NCBI RefSeq assembly: GCF_000002995.4 | Contig: NW_025062475.1 | Location: forward strand, 12,990,687 to 13,054,686 | Reading direction: 5' to 3' | Length of the DNA: 64,000 nt | Source: Brugia malayi | Taxonomy: Eukaryota; Nematoda; Chromadorea; Rhabditida; Onchocercidae | Part shown: piece by piece, positions 34,801-47,700 of the stretch | Numbering within the stretch: the stretch's first letter is position 1 | How the letters are laid out: every line of letters begins with the position of its first letter | Made by a program: the position numbers and the translations under genes | Notes under the pieces: generated by a model | Database searches by the model: none | Told to the model about the DNA's origin: nothing | The model's input: the letters and a program-made list of their open reading frames with translations, nothing else

Positions 34801-37800
34801 ATAATTTTGATTAATTAGTTTATATCATTATTAATTTGAGAAATAATTGAACAAAAATGTTCATAAGTTTATAGTTTAAGTTTTTTTTCTTTTTTTTTTA
34901 TAATTTTAATTGATTAGTTTATGAGTTTATAATTTTAATTGATTAACTTATAAGTTTATAATTTTAATTGATTAGTTTATGAATTTATAATTTTAATTGA
35001 TTAGTTTATAAGTTTATAATTTTAACTGATTAGTTTATAAGTTTATAATTTTAATTGATTAGTTTATGAGTTTATAATTTTAATTGATTAACTTATAAGT
35101 TTATAATTTTAATTGATTAGTTTATGAGTTTATAATTTTAATTGATTAGTTTATGAGTTTATAATTTTAACTGATTAGTTTATAAGTTTATAATTTTAAT
35201 TGATTAGTTTATAAGTTTGTAATTTAAAAAAAAAAGCACAGAAAAAATTACCTCAAACTTTTTTAAAAAAAAATTTTTTTTTTTTTATAGGCTGGTGTTT
35301 TACGATGTGCAACAAGCAATTCATTGCAAAATCAAATCCTTCTTCACATTTATATTAATAAGGTAGGTAAGTAAATGTGTGATCATTTGTAAGTAAACAA
35401 TTTTAAAATTCAATAAAATAAATAACATATCGAGAATGATCAGAATTTAATATCTTAAACATTTTACTTATTAGTAACATAGAAAGTTAAACTTTTATTA
35501 AATTTGACTTTACTTATCTAAAGTTTGTTTTTTGTTGTTATTAAATAACTCTTGAACTATTGTATAGATGTTCGGCCATATCAGTTAACAACAATTCAAT
35601 TTAATAAATTATTTTTAAATTTCCAATACTAATCCTAACATTACTATGTGATTTATTTTAAAACGATCCGCTCATGACATAGTGATAAATTAAAAATAAA
35701 TCTTTGCTGCTTAAAAGTTAGCTTAGATTTATGAAAAAAATAAAATAGTGGACAAATCAAATAAGAGCAAAAGAATGGTGTAAAAAGAAGTAATTAATTA
35801 GATAAAATCATTACCAGGTAAGTACTAGGTAGATTAATTGTAGCATTCATAAATTAAAATGTAAAAATGCGAAATATGATTTTAGGACAAATTATTTCTT
35901 GTTATCCGAAAACATTTCCGGAAAGCAAAAATGTTTAATTAAAACTCAGTAATCATGGATTTTAAAATTATCATTTAAATAGATATGAAAATGACAAAGT
36001 TTAATATGGTAATTACATTGTTTGTAATATTAAAATGAACCTTTTTTTTTTTGTTAAAAATTTATTTGATTGGATTTTTGTTTATTGAAATAATATGCGG
36101 TTCATCTGCAGAAAATAGTTTAAAAGTTATTCAATAATAAAAATTAGATTTAGATCTATAAATTTCTTCTTTTTTTTTTTTTTATTTAAATCTATAATTA
36201 TTGACGATATTCATTTCCGTCAATGAAAATTACTTTACATGCTTATACGTTGTAATTTTTTTTTTTCACGTGACGTGTTACTAAATGCCATAAATCTTAT
36301 ATAAAATTTCCTACGTTTGAATTTTTTTTTTTATTTTACATTTGAGTAATGAATTATTTTCTTCTAGTTATGTTGTTGTTGTTTTTTTTTTTTTTTTATT
36401 TACTCATTCAATGTTTACTTTTATGTTTGTGAAGAGAAATACAATTTAAAAATAGTCCTTCCTTTCTTTCTTTCTTTTCCTTTCTGAGAATTAAAATAAA
36501 TTTTTAATTTAATATTCCATCAAAAATTACAGGATTCAAAGATATTAGCATGTAAACATCAACGCAGTATTATTGTTACCTCAGATTGTTATTTAGCTGG
36601 AACAAAATATGATAAACAATTTATTTTAACTTCTGATAGTGAAGAAGATATTGCTGCATGGAGGCATGCAATTAGCTTACAAATTGCTGATTGCGGTTTG
36701 CTTTGTTTATTTTATTTTATTTTTTTTTTTACTAATTAATTCATTTCTTTTAATTAATAAATTTTGAGGAAAATTTTCATATTTCTTATTTAAGCATTTT
36801 AACCAAAAAAATTTGATAATCAATTTTTTGTTACTTATCTGAAATTATTGTCATTTTTCACGGTCATTGTCAATTTGAGAATGTTAGCAGTTTTTTTTTT
36901 CTTTTCTTCTTTTTTTCCCTCTCTCTCTCTCTTTCTCTTTTATTAAATTTTAAAATGACTAAGAAGAGGAATGGAAAATGAATGAATGATTATGAATGCG
37001 TTCATTATTTTACAGAACAATGGGGTGAATTTGCTGTTTCATCGATAAGACTAACAGTTGAACCGGATCATCCGGATGTGGTACTTCTATCACGGATGAA
37101 TGGTCGACGATTGTATGATGAAATTCAAATTCAGGTCAACGGTAAATTACTTGACCTTGTTTCCGACTACTTTTTTTTTTTTCCTTTTTCATATTAAAAT
37201 TTAGATTTATTATAATTTTGATCAATTCTTGATGAAAATTTTCATCTTTTCATTATTTATGCATTACTATTCATCACTGTTCGATCATTTTGCTTCTATT
37301 TCCATCTTAAATTAAGAATTTGAAAATTTGAAATTGTTAGTTCAAAATTTATTCATGTCTTGATACACTTGCAAAAATTTATGTCATATCTTGATTTATA
37401 TCAACCGTATTTTTTGAACCTGATCATTTATATCATTATTGATCTGATCACTAGTATTTTATCTATTCGATAATTTCATATTCATTTTTTCTTTTTCAAA
37501 TTTAATCGCTATTTATTAATTTATCTATTTTCAACTAGTATTTTCTCGTATCATCAGCTATTTTATGCTTTAGTACAAATCATATATTATATATCCGGAA
37601 AAAGAAAAAAGTAGCTAAAAAGTAACTTAAATTCATTTCATTTAGCTTTTTTTTTTTTTTTTTTTTTCATTTATTCTAATCATTTATTAGTTCAAAAATA
37701 GATTAATATTATAAATGAAAAAATATTCATAAGTATTTCTATTAAAATTAATTAATTTATAAGGTGGTATGCAAGGAATTCTCAAAACTCATACATGTAA

Positions 37801-38034
37801 TTCACATCGAAATTTTACAATTGATTCTTCTAAAATGGTTTCATTTGCGCCAACAACAAAATCTATTCATACTGCTCCATCAGGACGTAGACGTAATAGT
37901 CGTTCTCATATACGTAATCTTTTTCAGGTATATTTTTTATTTATTTATTTTCTTTTTCATATCATTATTTATTGAATTTATAAATTAGTCATATATATAT
38001 TCTTTTTTTTCATTAATATTATTATTACTATTAC

Positions 38035-38108
<74 letters not shown>

Positions 38109-39688
38109 TAGCCGGTAACTAATACCGAATATCGTTATGTAATCAATTTGCCGATCAGAGATGTACGAGCATTTCAAAAAACAAATGACACTTCCTCAAA
38201 ATCAACTACCAATGGTTGTAAGTATTCGATTTATTAATTTGAAAAATTGTTCATATATTTCTTTCACGAAAAAAACGATAAATGATTGATCAGATTAATT
38301 CTGATCACAAATAAGAATTGAATTAATTAAGCAAACTAACTTAGCCACATATGAATGTTATTCTATTTTCTCTTTTTTTATCACTAGATAATGATAATAG
38401 ATAAAATAATATATTAGAAAAATATAATTCAAAAAGTGTAAGTAATAAATTTAAATGGAAATTAAATGAAGACGAAAATAAGGTAATGTAAGATGAAATG
38501 AAGAAAAATAAATAACAAAAAAAAAAAAAAGCAAATGAATGATGTTTTTAATTTGATACATTTTGAACTACGATTTATGCCAATAAAAGATTTGAAGAAA
38601 CATTTTAAAAATAAAAATACCAATCATTCTTTATCTGAACTACTCCTTTCATTACCCTTGAAAAAGTTTGAAATTATTTTGATTGATTACTTTTTCATAT
38701 TCAATCATATAACATTAAAAACATCACTGCTCAATGTTCTAAAGTATAATGATGATTAATTTTATTATTATTTATTCTGTTATAATTGTTAATTTTAACT
38801 TTTGTAATTTTATTTTCGTACTTTTTTTTTTAAAAAAAAAACATTTAAATCATTTTCTCTTTTCCGTTTTTTTTTTTTTTTTTTTTTTTGTTTTTTATTT
38901 TGTTCCAATTTTTTACAGTGTTAATTATTTGTAAAAATCAGCTATGATAATAAAACATTAATATTTTAAGTATTACTAATTTCAAAGGAAAAAAAAAAAA
39001 CTACGCATTTAAGAAAATTATAGTAATGAGAGCAAAATTAAAATTAGAATCTATATGAATTAAACAAATTTCATTCAAATTGCACCTATATTGCACTAAA
39101 CTTACATATATTAAATTTAAATTAAGCTGAATAAAATTGATACTAACAAAGTTAAATTCAAAATAATGTATACCTAATTAAAATATAATTGAAACTTTGT
39201 CAGATCTGATTTAATCAATAATGATTGATTTAATCAATAATCAATAATGATAATTAAACAAAGCTCTTTCTTTTTTTTTTTTGATAAATATTGTAAAAAT
39301 GATTTTCTTCAGATATAAATAATCTGTCATCGTATGCACAAATGAATGGAGGACAATACAATGATCAAGATGAAACGGTATGCATTTAAATAGTTTATTT
39401 TCTTTTTTTGAATAAAATTTGAAATTTTTACTCTAATTCAGAGATTAAGAAAGATATAATTTAGGATTTGAGTATTATATAAATTTATAATTTTATAAAA
39501 TTTACCGTTTTTTTCTTTTAAATCAAAATTTCGAATTTTTTTAATTGTAGAATGCTACACCAGTGGATGTATATGATGTGGTTCCGGAAAATTGGTCAGA
39601 AAATTTTTTTAAAAATTTTAAAAAAACTTTTCAAAAATCATTCGGTGTGTTGAAAAATCGTAAATCTCTTGAAGTATCTCGTTTCTAA
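31874..39688 (+). CDS. Rhotekin/anillin-like Rho-effector protein
   Basis: Thirteen exons: 31874-31898, 32255-32401, 32880-33000, 33323-33452, 33552-33747, 34594-34745, 35291-35362, 36533-36695, 37016-37141, 37764-37927, 38112-38217, 39313-39377, 39551-39688. Phases agree and yield 534 residues with TAA. The core matches rhotekin: ARIGISHLSVPLAW followed by a C2-like anillin-homology region (DRTCTDVAFTDSFVF, HLLGRTTLTLSDAK), then PLYGNIRCRIVAQP, a PH domain ending in the helix DIAAWRHAI, and the short post-PH element EQWGEFAV. In animals this family binds GTP-Rho and septins at the cell cortex. The N-terminal HR1 domain is missing or only its tail is present (YRAIREREVQRM). The first exon (start MANANACDG) rests on phase and a weak donor, so the true 5' end may be further upstream. 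The C-terminal tail is basic (ENFFKNFKKTFQKSFG). Known rhotekins are of similar length. Confidence 0.82.
34896..35222 (+). repeat. 29-bp intronic tandem array
   Basis: About eleven copies of GTTTATAATTTTAATTGATT plus AGTTTATGA or a close variant, period 29, in the intron between exons 34594-34745 and 35291-35362 of the rhotekin-like gene. Confidence 0.85.
38026..38108 (+). repeat. (TTA)n microsatellite abutting an exon acceptor
   Basis: About 25 near-perfect ATT/TTA triplets run up to TATTCTAG, the 3' splice site of the coding exon at 38112. See the matching finding. Confidence 0.95.
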
Positions 39689-40825
39689 ATTTAATTAAAT
39701 ATATACGCTAATTATTTATGTTGATTGCTTGCTAACAATAATTTTTCATTTCTTTTTCTGAAACTTTTTTTTTTATGATCGAAATAATTGATAAGAATTT
39801 GAAATTGGATAGATTTAATTGGAAAAATTTGTGATATTTGTTTGAAATTAAAAATTTTTTTTTTGCACTAAAAAAAATGTTTAATCATTTGGTAATTGAT
39901 AAAATGCTTATTTTGTATCAAATATTATTAATATTTATATTGCTTTATGTAAAATGAAAATATACTAAATTTTTCACTTTTATTATTGATGTGAAATGAA
40001 ATTTTAACTTCAATAAAATAACAGGTGAATGTTGTAAAACTTGCAAAAATGAAAGTAACTAATGAAATTACTATTTTATGATTATTTCTTTTCTGAATCA
40101 AATTTTCCTCGCTATTGAATTATTTATTTTATTGGTTTACAATTTAGATTTATTGCCTAGTAATTTCAATATCAAGAAATAACATTGATTCCTATTATTC
40201 ATACCTGTTTGTCATCTCAGTATCAGTACTATTTACTTCATTTGAAAAATAATAACATTTCTATTTTGTATGGATGCGAAGATATCTTTCATCTAGAAAT
40301 TATCACTTTGTAATTATTCCAAGTATCAGAGAATTACTCGAATTTTAATATTAAATTTTCGGAGAAAAATCATTACTTCATGAACAAAGAAAATCGAAAA
40401 ACTACATATAATGAGAGTATTATTTTTAACTTGTTGAAAAAAAAAAAAAAAAAACTAATTTTGTGATAAATGCTGTAAAATTAGCACATAAAAGAAATTT
40501 TGATTCATTGTTTCAGTTTGAGTCGTTAATTTTTAAATTTCATAAAAGATGAGCATAATTATGTATTTACTAAAATTACTGAAAAATTTTAACATGACCG
40601 GAAGTCAAAATGACCGGAAGCAATTATCTTTCCATGGTTGAGCTTTTCTTTGATAACAATGATGATTACCAAATAACCATCTTGTATTTAATTACAGTAA
40701 ATATCTTCATCTTTTATTGGAGATGAAAGTATAAGAGGATTATCACGTGAGGTCAGTATAAGAGGATTATCACGTGAGGTCACACATCACCTAAGGTCAG
40801 ATTTAACACTTTTCGAGAAGGACAA
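39689..40825. other. Convergent intergenic region, 3' UTRs
   Basis: Lies between the stops of the rhotekin-like gene (+) and the RPN11 homologue (-). CAATAAAATAAC near 40012 could end the rhotekin-like transcript. At 40728-40781 a 27-bp unit with the palindrome TCACGTGA occurs twice. No gene seen. Confidence 0.5.
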
Positions 40826-43800
40826 TTACTGGAAAGCACTAGCATCAATCATAGAACATAATTCATGTACAATATTATCCTTCATTAAATTATCTGCAAT
40901 GATAGCCAGATGTCGCTTTGGATCAAAATGACCAACTTTTTTTGCTTCAATTTCAGCTTTTGATAATCCGGTTGACTTCTCCGTTTTATTTTCTGTTCCT
41001 TTTTCACTACTATATGGTTTTTTCAGCATGAATAATTCCTGATTTTAAAGAAAAAAAAAAAAGAAGGAATTATAACTTTAAATGAATGTAAACTAATTTC
41101 AATGCAAATACAAAAATATGAAAATTAACTCCGAAGCGTTTCACAAAAGATATATTCATGTCTAATTAAAAATACGAAGATTACAACAGAAAAGTTAAAA
41201 TTCTCACTACTAATTTGATAGAGGATATTTTTTGTTTAATTTTAGAAATTTCATAAGTAACAAAGATAGGAAATTCAAATATTTAGTAACTATATTTCAT
41301 AATGGAATGTGAGTTCACAAGGTTTAAATATTTAAAATTGAGATTTTTCTAAATGTTTTGGCTTATCACAACGAAGAATGAATTTATCTCGAAAAAACCT
41401 AAGCTTTATTTATGCATTAGCCCTTTGAAACAATACTAATACTCATAATTGCTAAATTCTTCACCAAATCTTACTAATTTCTCATTCAACAATAAGTTAT
41501 AAATCAATCCTGAATCCATTTAAGTACAATAAACCGATTAGTTCTTATGATACAAATGCAACTTCAATATTTTTTGGTTAATATTTTCCTTTTTTAAAAT
41601 AACTTTATCTAATAAATTTATTAAATTACTTTGTTATAAAGTTTGATCAATTTAACCATTTGTTCCATATTTGCTAAATTATTTTGTGCTATACTCTCGA
41701 AACTATTCAACTGTAATCCTTCAGCCCAATTTTTCATATGCAAACTTTCTAGCATTTGCTGCTCTTTGATTGTTAACTTGAAGTTTATTGTTATTGAATA
41801 ATAGCTAAAATTTTTTTTTTTTTAAGAAAAAAAGACCAAAATTTTTTTAGATGCTAAATAATTAAATTGAAAGAATGTACTAAATGAGATGGTTTGATAT
41901 TGTAAATGAAATTCAGATAATTAAATATAAACATTAAATATATAAACAAAATGAAGCGCATTATAATCGAAAGAACTTTCTGATTTAAATTATTCGTCAT
42001 TTTCTGAACAGTTAACCATTTAAACCATCTAAAATTTTTCCAAGAACGTGTGAAATTTAAAAGAAAAATTTGAACTTTTAATTTAATCTGATGAAAAAAA
42101 AAAAAAAAAAAAAAGAAACGAATGAGAAATTGTTACTGAATAATAGGTAAAATTTAAAATGAGAAATGAAAAAAAAAAACCTTTTGCCAAGTCCATGAAC
42201 TTGCTCAACAATAGAATGTTTCACCAAATGTCCCAAATTAGAAGTGGTTTGTCGTGATTCTTGAGTAGGTGCCAGTGTCTTTTGTGAACTTTCCAAAAAA
42301 CTGAATTCCAAAGTATTCGGTCCGATTGTACGAAAAGCATCAATTACTACCTGAAGGTAATAATAATTGGAGTATAATCAATCAATATTGATCACATATT
42401 TCAATTTTTTAATGATGGAAGGACAAATTTAAAAGATGCTTACCTTTCCTTTGACTGATTGTATTGGATCGATAACGATTGCAACAGCACGATCACTTAA
42501 CGCTTCAAAACTTCGTTGTGTAGCAATATCAACACCGGATAACCAACAACCAAATCCGGGATGTGAATGGTACCAACCAACAACCATTTCACTTCGTCCC
42601 GTACGATTTAACATATCCAGCATTTTAGTTTGATATACCGGATCGACTGCTTCCACAGATACACCCTAAAATTTACACAGTAAAAATTGATTATTGAAAA
42701 GAATTGTTTTTTAAAGTTTATTTCAAACATTTGTTTCTTTTCAATTTTGAAAAAGCCATCTGAAAGCGGTTAATAGCTGAATCAAAGACATACTGCAAAT
42801 TGTTTCAACAATAAATTTAGAACTTACAGAAATAGCAAATCTTTTTTCGTTCTCCCAAAATTCTCTTCAAATTTTTATACTTTATTTAATCATTTCTTTA
42901 ACAAAACTAATCTCAATTCTCGTTCTTTAGTATCCTCATTCCAGGATTCTTCTACTTTACTTTTCTTCTATATCTTTCATGCAGTGTTTTTTTTACAAAA
43001 AATATTTTATTTCTTACCGTTCCGGATTGTGGCATAGCAAATACATCAACAACATTAATCGTAAAATCATCAACAAATTCGCCCAGCATTAAACCCATGA
43101 CCTAAAAATTTCGCTGCAATTACAGCTAATAAAAATTGCCCAACAATTTTTTTTTTGTATAATTTTTAATATAATTTTTTTTTTTTTGAATTGTTATTAA
43201 CTGAGTGTTAAAGTGTATTTAAATTTATAATGAAATTAAATATTTGATAAGCATCAAAAATATTAGCTGAAATCTTTTTACAGTCAATTCCAATGTCATT
43301 AAAACGTCTAACAATTTCTATTTTAAATCTTTCCTCATCATGCATCTACATTTAGCATTATCGCTAATTAATGTAATATTTTTGATTCTACTAATTAACT
43401 ATTACTCATTTCATCAAAAAAAAAAAAAAAAATTTTGATTATCCATCTGATAACAAAATTAATCATTGTTTTATCTCAAATGATTTTACATCATTTTTCA
43501 TTTCTTAATAGTACAGATGAAAGTTCAAAAAAAAAAAAAGTTATTTAAAAAAATAAGAATTTCATCTTACTTCCATAGGAACACCAGCTCGACCATGTCG
43601 AAGCATTTTAAGAAGAGCAAGTGACGAGACATAAACAATTTCACCGGTATCTGGATGCTTTAGTATATCCTGTGGTGTTGCTTTCGGTAGCTAAACATAA
43701 AAAGTTGACATTATTAATGTCACAACATTTCAGAATTATTTGTTATTTTCAGTTCAAAAATGCAAATACTAAACTTATAATCCAATTGATAAATTGGAAT

Positions 43801-44114
43801 ACTTTTTTTTTTTTTTTCTAACTTCTTTAAAACTTTCACCATTTAATTACAATTATTGTGTAAATGTCCAAGTTGAATTGAAGAAAACAATAACTTATCA
43901 ATTTGAGATATCACATTTAAACTATCAAAGCTACACGTGAAGTTTATAAGCTTGACGTATTTTCTATACCGAACTTATGATTATTACGTGTATAACGTGT
44001 ATACATCCTATAACAGTTCTAGCAAAAAAATTAGATCAGAATTGTATTGTTGACATTACGTAAAATATTTTAACATACACTATTAAAACCGGTTAAACGA
44101 AGCAACCGTTCCAT
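40826..44114 (-). CDS. rpn-11: 26S proteasome deubiquitinase subunit RPN11 (PSMD14) homologue
   Basis: Seven exons, read on the minus strand: 44114-44079, 43690-43571, 43101-43018, 42665-42444, 42350-42181, 41804-41630, 41038-40826, giving 339 residues (human is about 310). It starts [10 protein letters not shown], like the MDRLLR start of known RPN11, then [31 protein letters not shown] and [12 protein letters not shown]. It keeps the zinc-binding JAMM motif [14 protein letters not shown] and the upstream glutamate in VPMEV. RPN11 sits in the proteasome lid and removes ubiquitin chains from substrates. A stretch of about 12 extra residues (around [16 protein letters not shown]) lies before the conserved [10 protein letters not shown]. 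The C-terminal third is clearly diverged but still aligns ([19 protein letters not shown]). It could be the sole orthologue or a diverged paralogue. A candidate trans-splice acceptor (TTTTCTAAG) lies 4 bases before the ATG. Confidence 0.93.
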
Positions 44115-44731
44115 GTTGCTTAGAAAAATTAATTTGAGTGACAATTATCATTTTGAAGTAATTTATAATTATTCTTATTACAGTTTTCAAATATCGAAAT
44201 TGAAAGTTTAAAGAAATTCAGAATCATTAATTATTTTTATTTTCATCAAAGGAGTTGAATGAAGCAATTTAGAAATTTCATTTCGTGCACATGCGTGTAA
44301 GTAGTGCACGCTGATAGTGTGGTTTGAAGAGTAAATTCAGGAAATTTTTGCATATTGCAGATTGTTTCACGTAATCAGTGGTAAGGTTTTCTTTACCGGA
44401 TTGTATTCCTGATAAGCTGGAAGGGTATACAACCATTTCCGGAATGCTTTGTTATGGATCATTGCTTTAGTATAGTGGTAGTTCATGTTTTACTCAAATT
44501 ATTGCAGCCACATGTTGTTTCCAGTTGTGATCATGCGGCATGTACTACACGTAGTTCTATTTTACGCACGTGACTAATGCAGTGCGTAAGCAACGTCTTA
44601 TCTAGTAATTATGTCACGTAATTGCATCATTTCTTAATTTCTCTCCATGAATTTTACACAAAATTTCAGCTTTAGTCAGCGATTTACTGTATAATTGTCG
44701 ATGCGTGATTAGTTATCACATACGACGGCGG
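44115..44731. promoter_or_regulatory. Divergent promoter region of RPN11 homologue and MAGUK
   Basis: A 617-bp gap between two head-to-head start codons, the likely shared promoter. It is less AT-rich than the rest of the window and holds repeated CACGTG/CGTGCA-type words (GTGCACATGCG near 44286, AGTGCACGCTG near 44304, GCACGTGACT near 44568). TTTCAG ending at 44669 could receive a spliced leader for the MAGUK transcript, 62 bases before its ATG. Confidence 0.5.
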
Positions 44732-47700
44732 ATGGACACAACGCCTGTGACGTTCGAAACTTTTGCAAAAGCATATGAATGTATCCTGGAATGTGTTGAA
44801 GATGAATTTGGTAAACGAAAAAAGCATTTAACAGCTAATGATCTCAAGCACGTTGTTATAATCCATAAAACATTGATCAATCGCGGTTTACATCTCTCTC
44901 GAATTGGGTATCAATTGAATTTTATCATTTTATGTTATCTAATGGGAATTCTTGCTTTTTGCGAAATATAAAGAATGGAAATTTAGACAAAGCATTTTAG
45001 AATTTTTCGATGTTAAAAGTTACATTTTGCCCGATATTTTGCAAAGATATCTAAAAATGTGACCATAATGAAAAGTTAGTTTTTAGAGATAGCATATTAA
45101 CTGAAATAGTTGATTCATTATTATGCGAATGGGAAGAATCAGCGCCACCATCAGTAGCAGTACAGCAGCTTGTTTCACTTCTCTCCAGGCCTATTATTAA
45201 GGTAGTTGCATTTTATGAGAATTGAAATTTTATTCATTCAGTAAAAATGTGAGTAATAAATCCGATCTCGAACACAGTTAGATTTGTCTTGGAATGTTTG
45301 TCTTCGTTACTGGCCAATTATCGAGACTAAATTTTATTGAGTGGTCAAGACTCTTTTTTTCTTTTTGTCGTTATTATTTCCAATTGTAGAGCTTATTCTC
45401 CGTATATGATATAACTTCAAATCGCACCTATTTGCCACAATTACCAGAAATACCCTATGAGGTTGATGACGATGATGGTATTGCTATTAAACTGGTTCGA
45501 TTGGTAAAAGGTAATGAAGCTCTTGGTGCAACTATAAAATGTGATACTGATGGAAAAGTGTATATTGCCCGTGTTATAGCTGGTGGAGTAGCTGATCGTA
45601 GCGGCAATATTCAGGTTTTCATAATTTTTTCTTTTTTTTTAATCCTAAGATTAAAATTGTTATGTAGTTTAATTTAGAAGTTTTGAATTTTTAAAATTTT
45701 GAAAGCTTGTATTATCTTAAACGGTTTCATTTTTAATAGTGTTTTCTCTGGTCACTTTTTTGAATTTGTCTCATACAACACAAAAAACATGTGAAAATAA
45801 ATTTCCGTACTGCATCATTATTCTTGGCATATAGTCGATAAAATGCTGTTGGTATGATAGAATAAAAATTGTTTCAATTTCAAAATATTAAGTGCGTTTG
45901 AATATCATAGATTTTTAATTCGTTCTATATTTGCATTGGGATTGGTTTATTAGCAGAGGAGCTCTAAACAAAAAAAAAAATATGGCTGATAAGAGTTACC
46001 GTGATTTATCTGGTTTTTTCCTTGGAGAAACTTGGTATTTTTACTATTTTTAAACTTTGAAGGTTGGAGATCGGGTTTTGGAAGTGAACGGTGTCTCTGT
46101 TACGGGCATGAGTCCAAATGAAATCGTCAAATTGTTAGGTAACGAAAACAATGAAAACGGCACAGTCACTTTCAAATTAGAACCTGCTGAAATACCTGCA
46201 GCTGTTGTGTGGAATGAATCGCGACACGTTCGTGCTTTGGTAACGTTCATGTCTATATTCATTTACATTTTTTATTTAGCATCTATTATTGTGTTTGTTC
46301 AAAAGAATTATTAACACTGTTTTGTTGTACGTTCATGATTAATGGAGAAAAATTAAGATTTTAATGTATTCTAACATAAGATTTTAAATGTTGCAGCAGA
46401 TGATTTGAGTATAGCTTTTAATTACAGATCGATTATTCTGGTAGTCGGGACTCCTTACATCCTTGTCCAGAAGCAGCTCTTTGTTTTACCCGAGGGGAAA
46501 TATTGGAATTAGTAGTAACAGGTGATGAACATTGGTGGCAGGCACGTTCACTCGGACATGGCTCATTTGCCACACTACCATTAGCATCCGCTGGTTAGGT
46601 TCATCACGCATATAGTTTTTGTTTAATTAAATCTGTTGCTGTTATTGCTTGTAGTATTTTTGATATTTTTCATGCAGTATTTTCTATTAAACAAAATAGA
46701 GAATGGATGTATTTGTTCCAGTTAATCAGCTTAAAAAACGAGTAGGTGTCATTCCATCGGAAGAATTGCAACAAAAACATCGCACTTTGAGAGAGAATGA
46801 AAAGTTCAAGATTGGAACTCGAAAGTTTCTGAAAACTGGCAATGAGGTTTCTTTTTTTTTCTGCTAAACTTTGTAAGTGTTGATATTTTTCCAGTTTATT
46901 CTTTTGTCATCGACGCAACTTCAATTCCTTTTTTTTTTAACTCACATAATGTTATGTTAACTATTAAATTTTGAAATTTTAGTTGTCAGATTTATTTCTT
47001 TTCGAAATCAATAATTCCTGTTTTTTAATCATCCTTGATATTTTGTTCGTTCTCAGTCTAAATTTATCTTAGTATTTTTTATACGGTTTTTTTTTTTTTT
47101 TTTCAGATTGATAGTTTATTGTATGAATCAGTATCATTACTATATCCGAAGCAGTCTCTTATCCGGCCAATCGTTTTAATCGGACCCCCGGGTGTTGGGC
47201 GTAATGAACTTAAAAAGCGACTAATTGCCATCAACAGTGATCGTTATGCTACAAGTGTACCTCATACCAGTCGTCCTCGACGGTATACTTTTTTTTCAAT
47301 TATAAATCATAAACATTTTCTTGACATTTCATTGGCGACATTTAAGGAGACAGTGAAAATTTTCAGTAAGTTGTTTAACTAAAATGAGCATTGTTCTAAG
47401 CACTAAGACTGAGTTTCTGGAATCGTTACTAACTTCATCCAGCTTTTGATTTAGATTGTTTTTGTTTCGCATTTCCGATTGCATATTCGCTATGACTATC
47501 ATTCGTTGAAATGAAACTATGGAAATGATTAGTCAGTATTGTTTCATTCATTTTTATTTAAATTAAATAAGAACTGTAAGGAAACAGAAACTACTGATTA
47601 AGAAATTCATGGAATAAAACGACCAACAATCAGCAATAGATTGCAGTTCACATGAAAAAGATGGTGTTGATTACCATTTTGCTAAACGTGACAGCATGGA

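Noticed and set aside
47627..47646. Alternative acceptors (CAATCAG, CAATAG) for the MAGUK exon at 47647
   Set aside because: Both put an in-frame stop or break phase. Only the ATTGCAG acceptor joins HTSRPRR to SHEKDGVDYHF in the expected kinase-like fold order.
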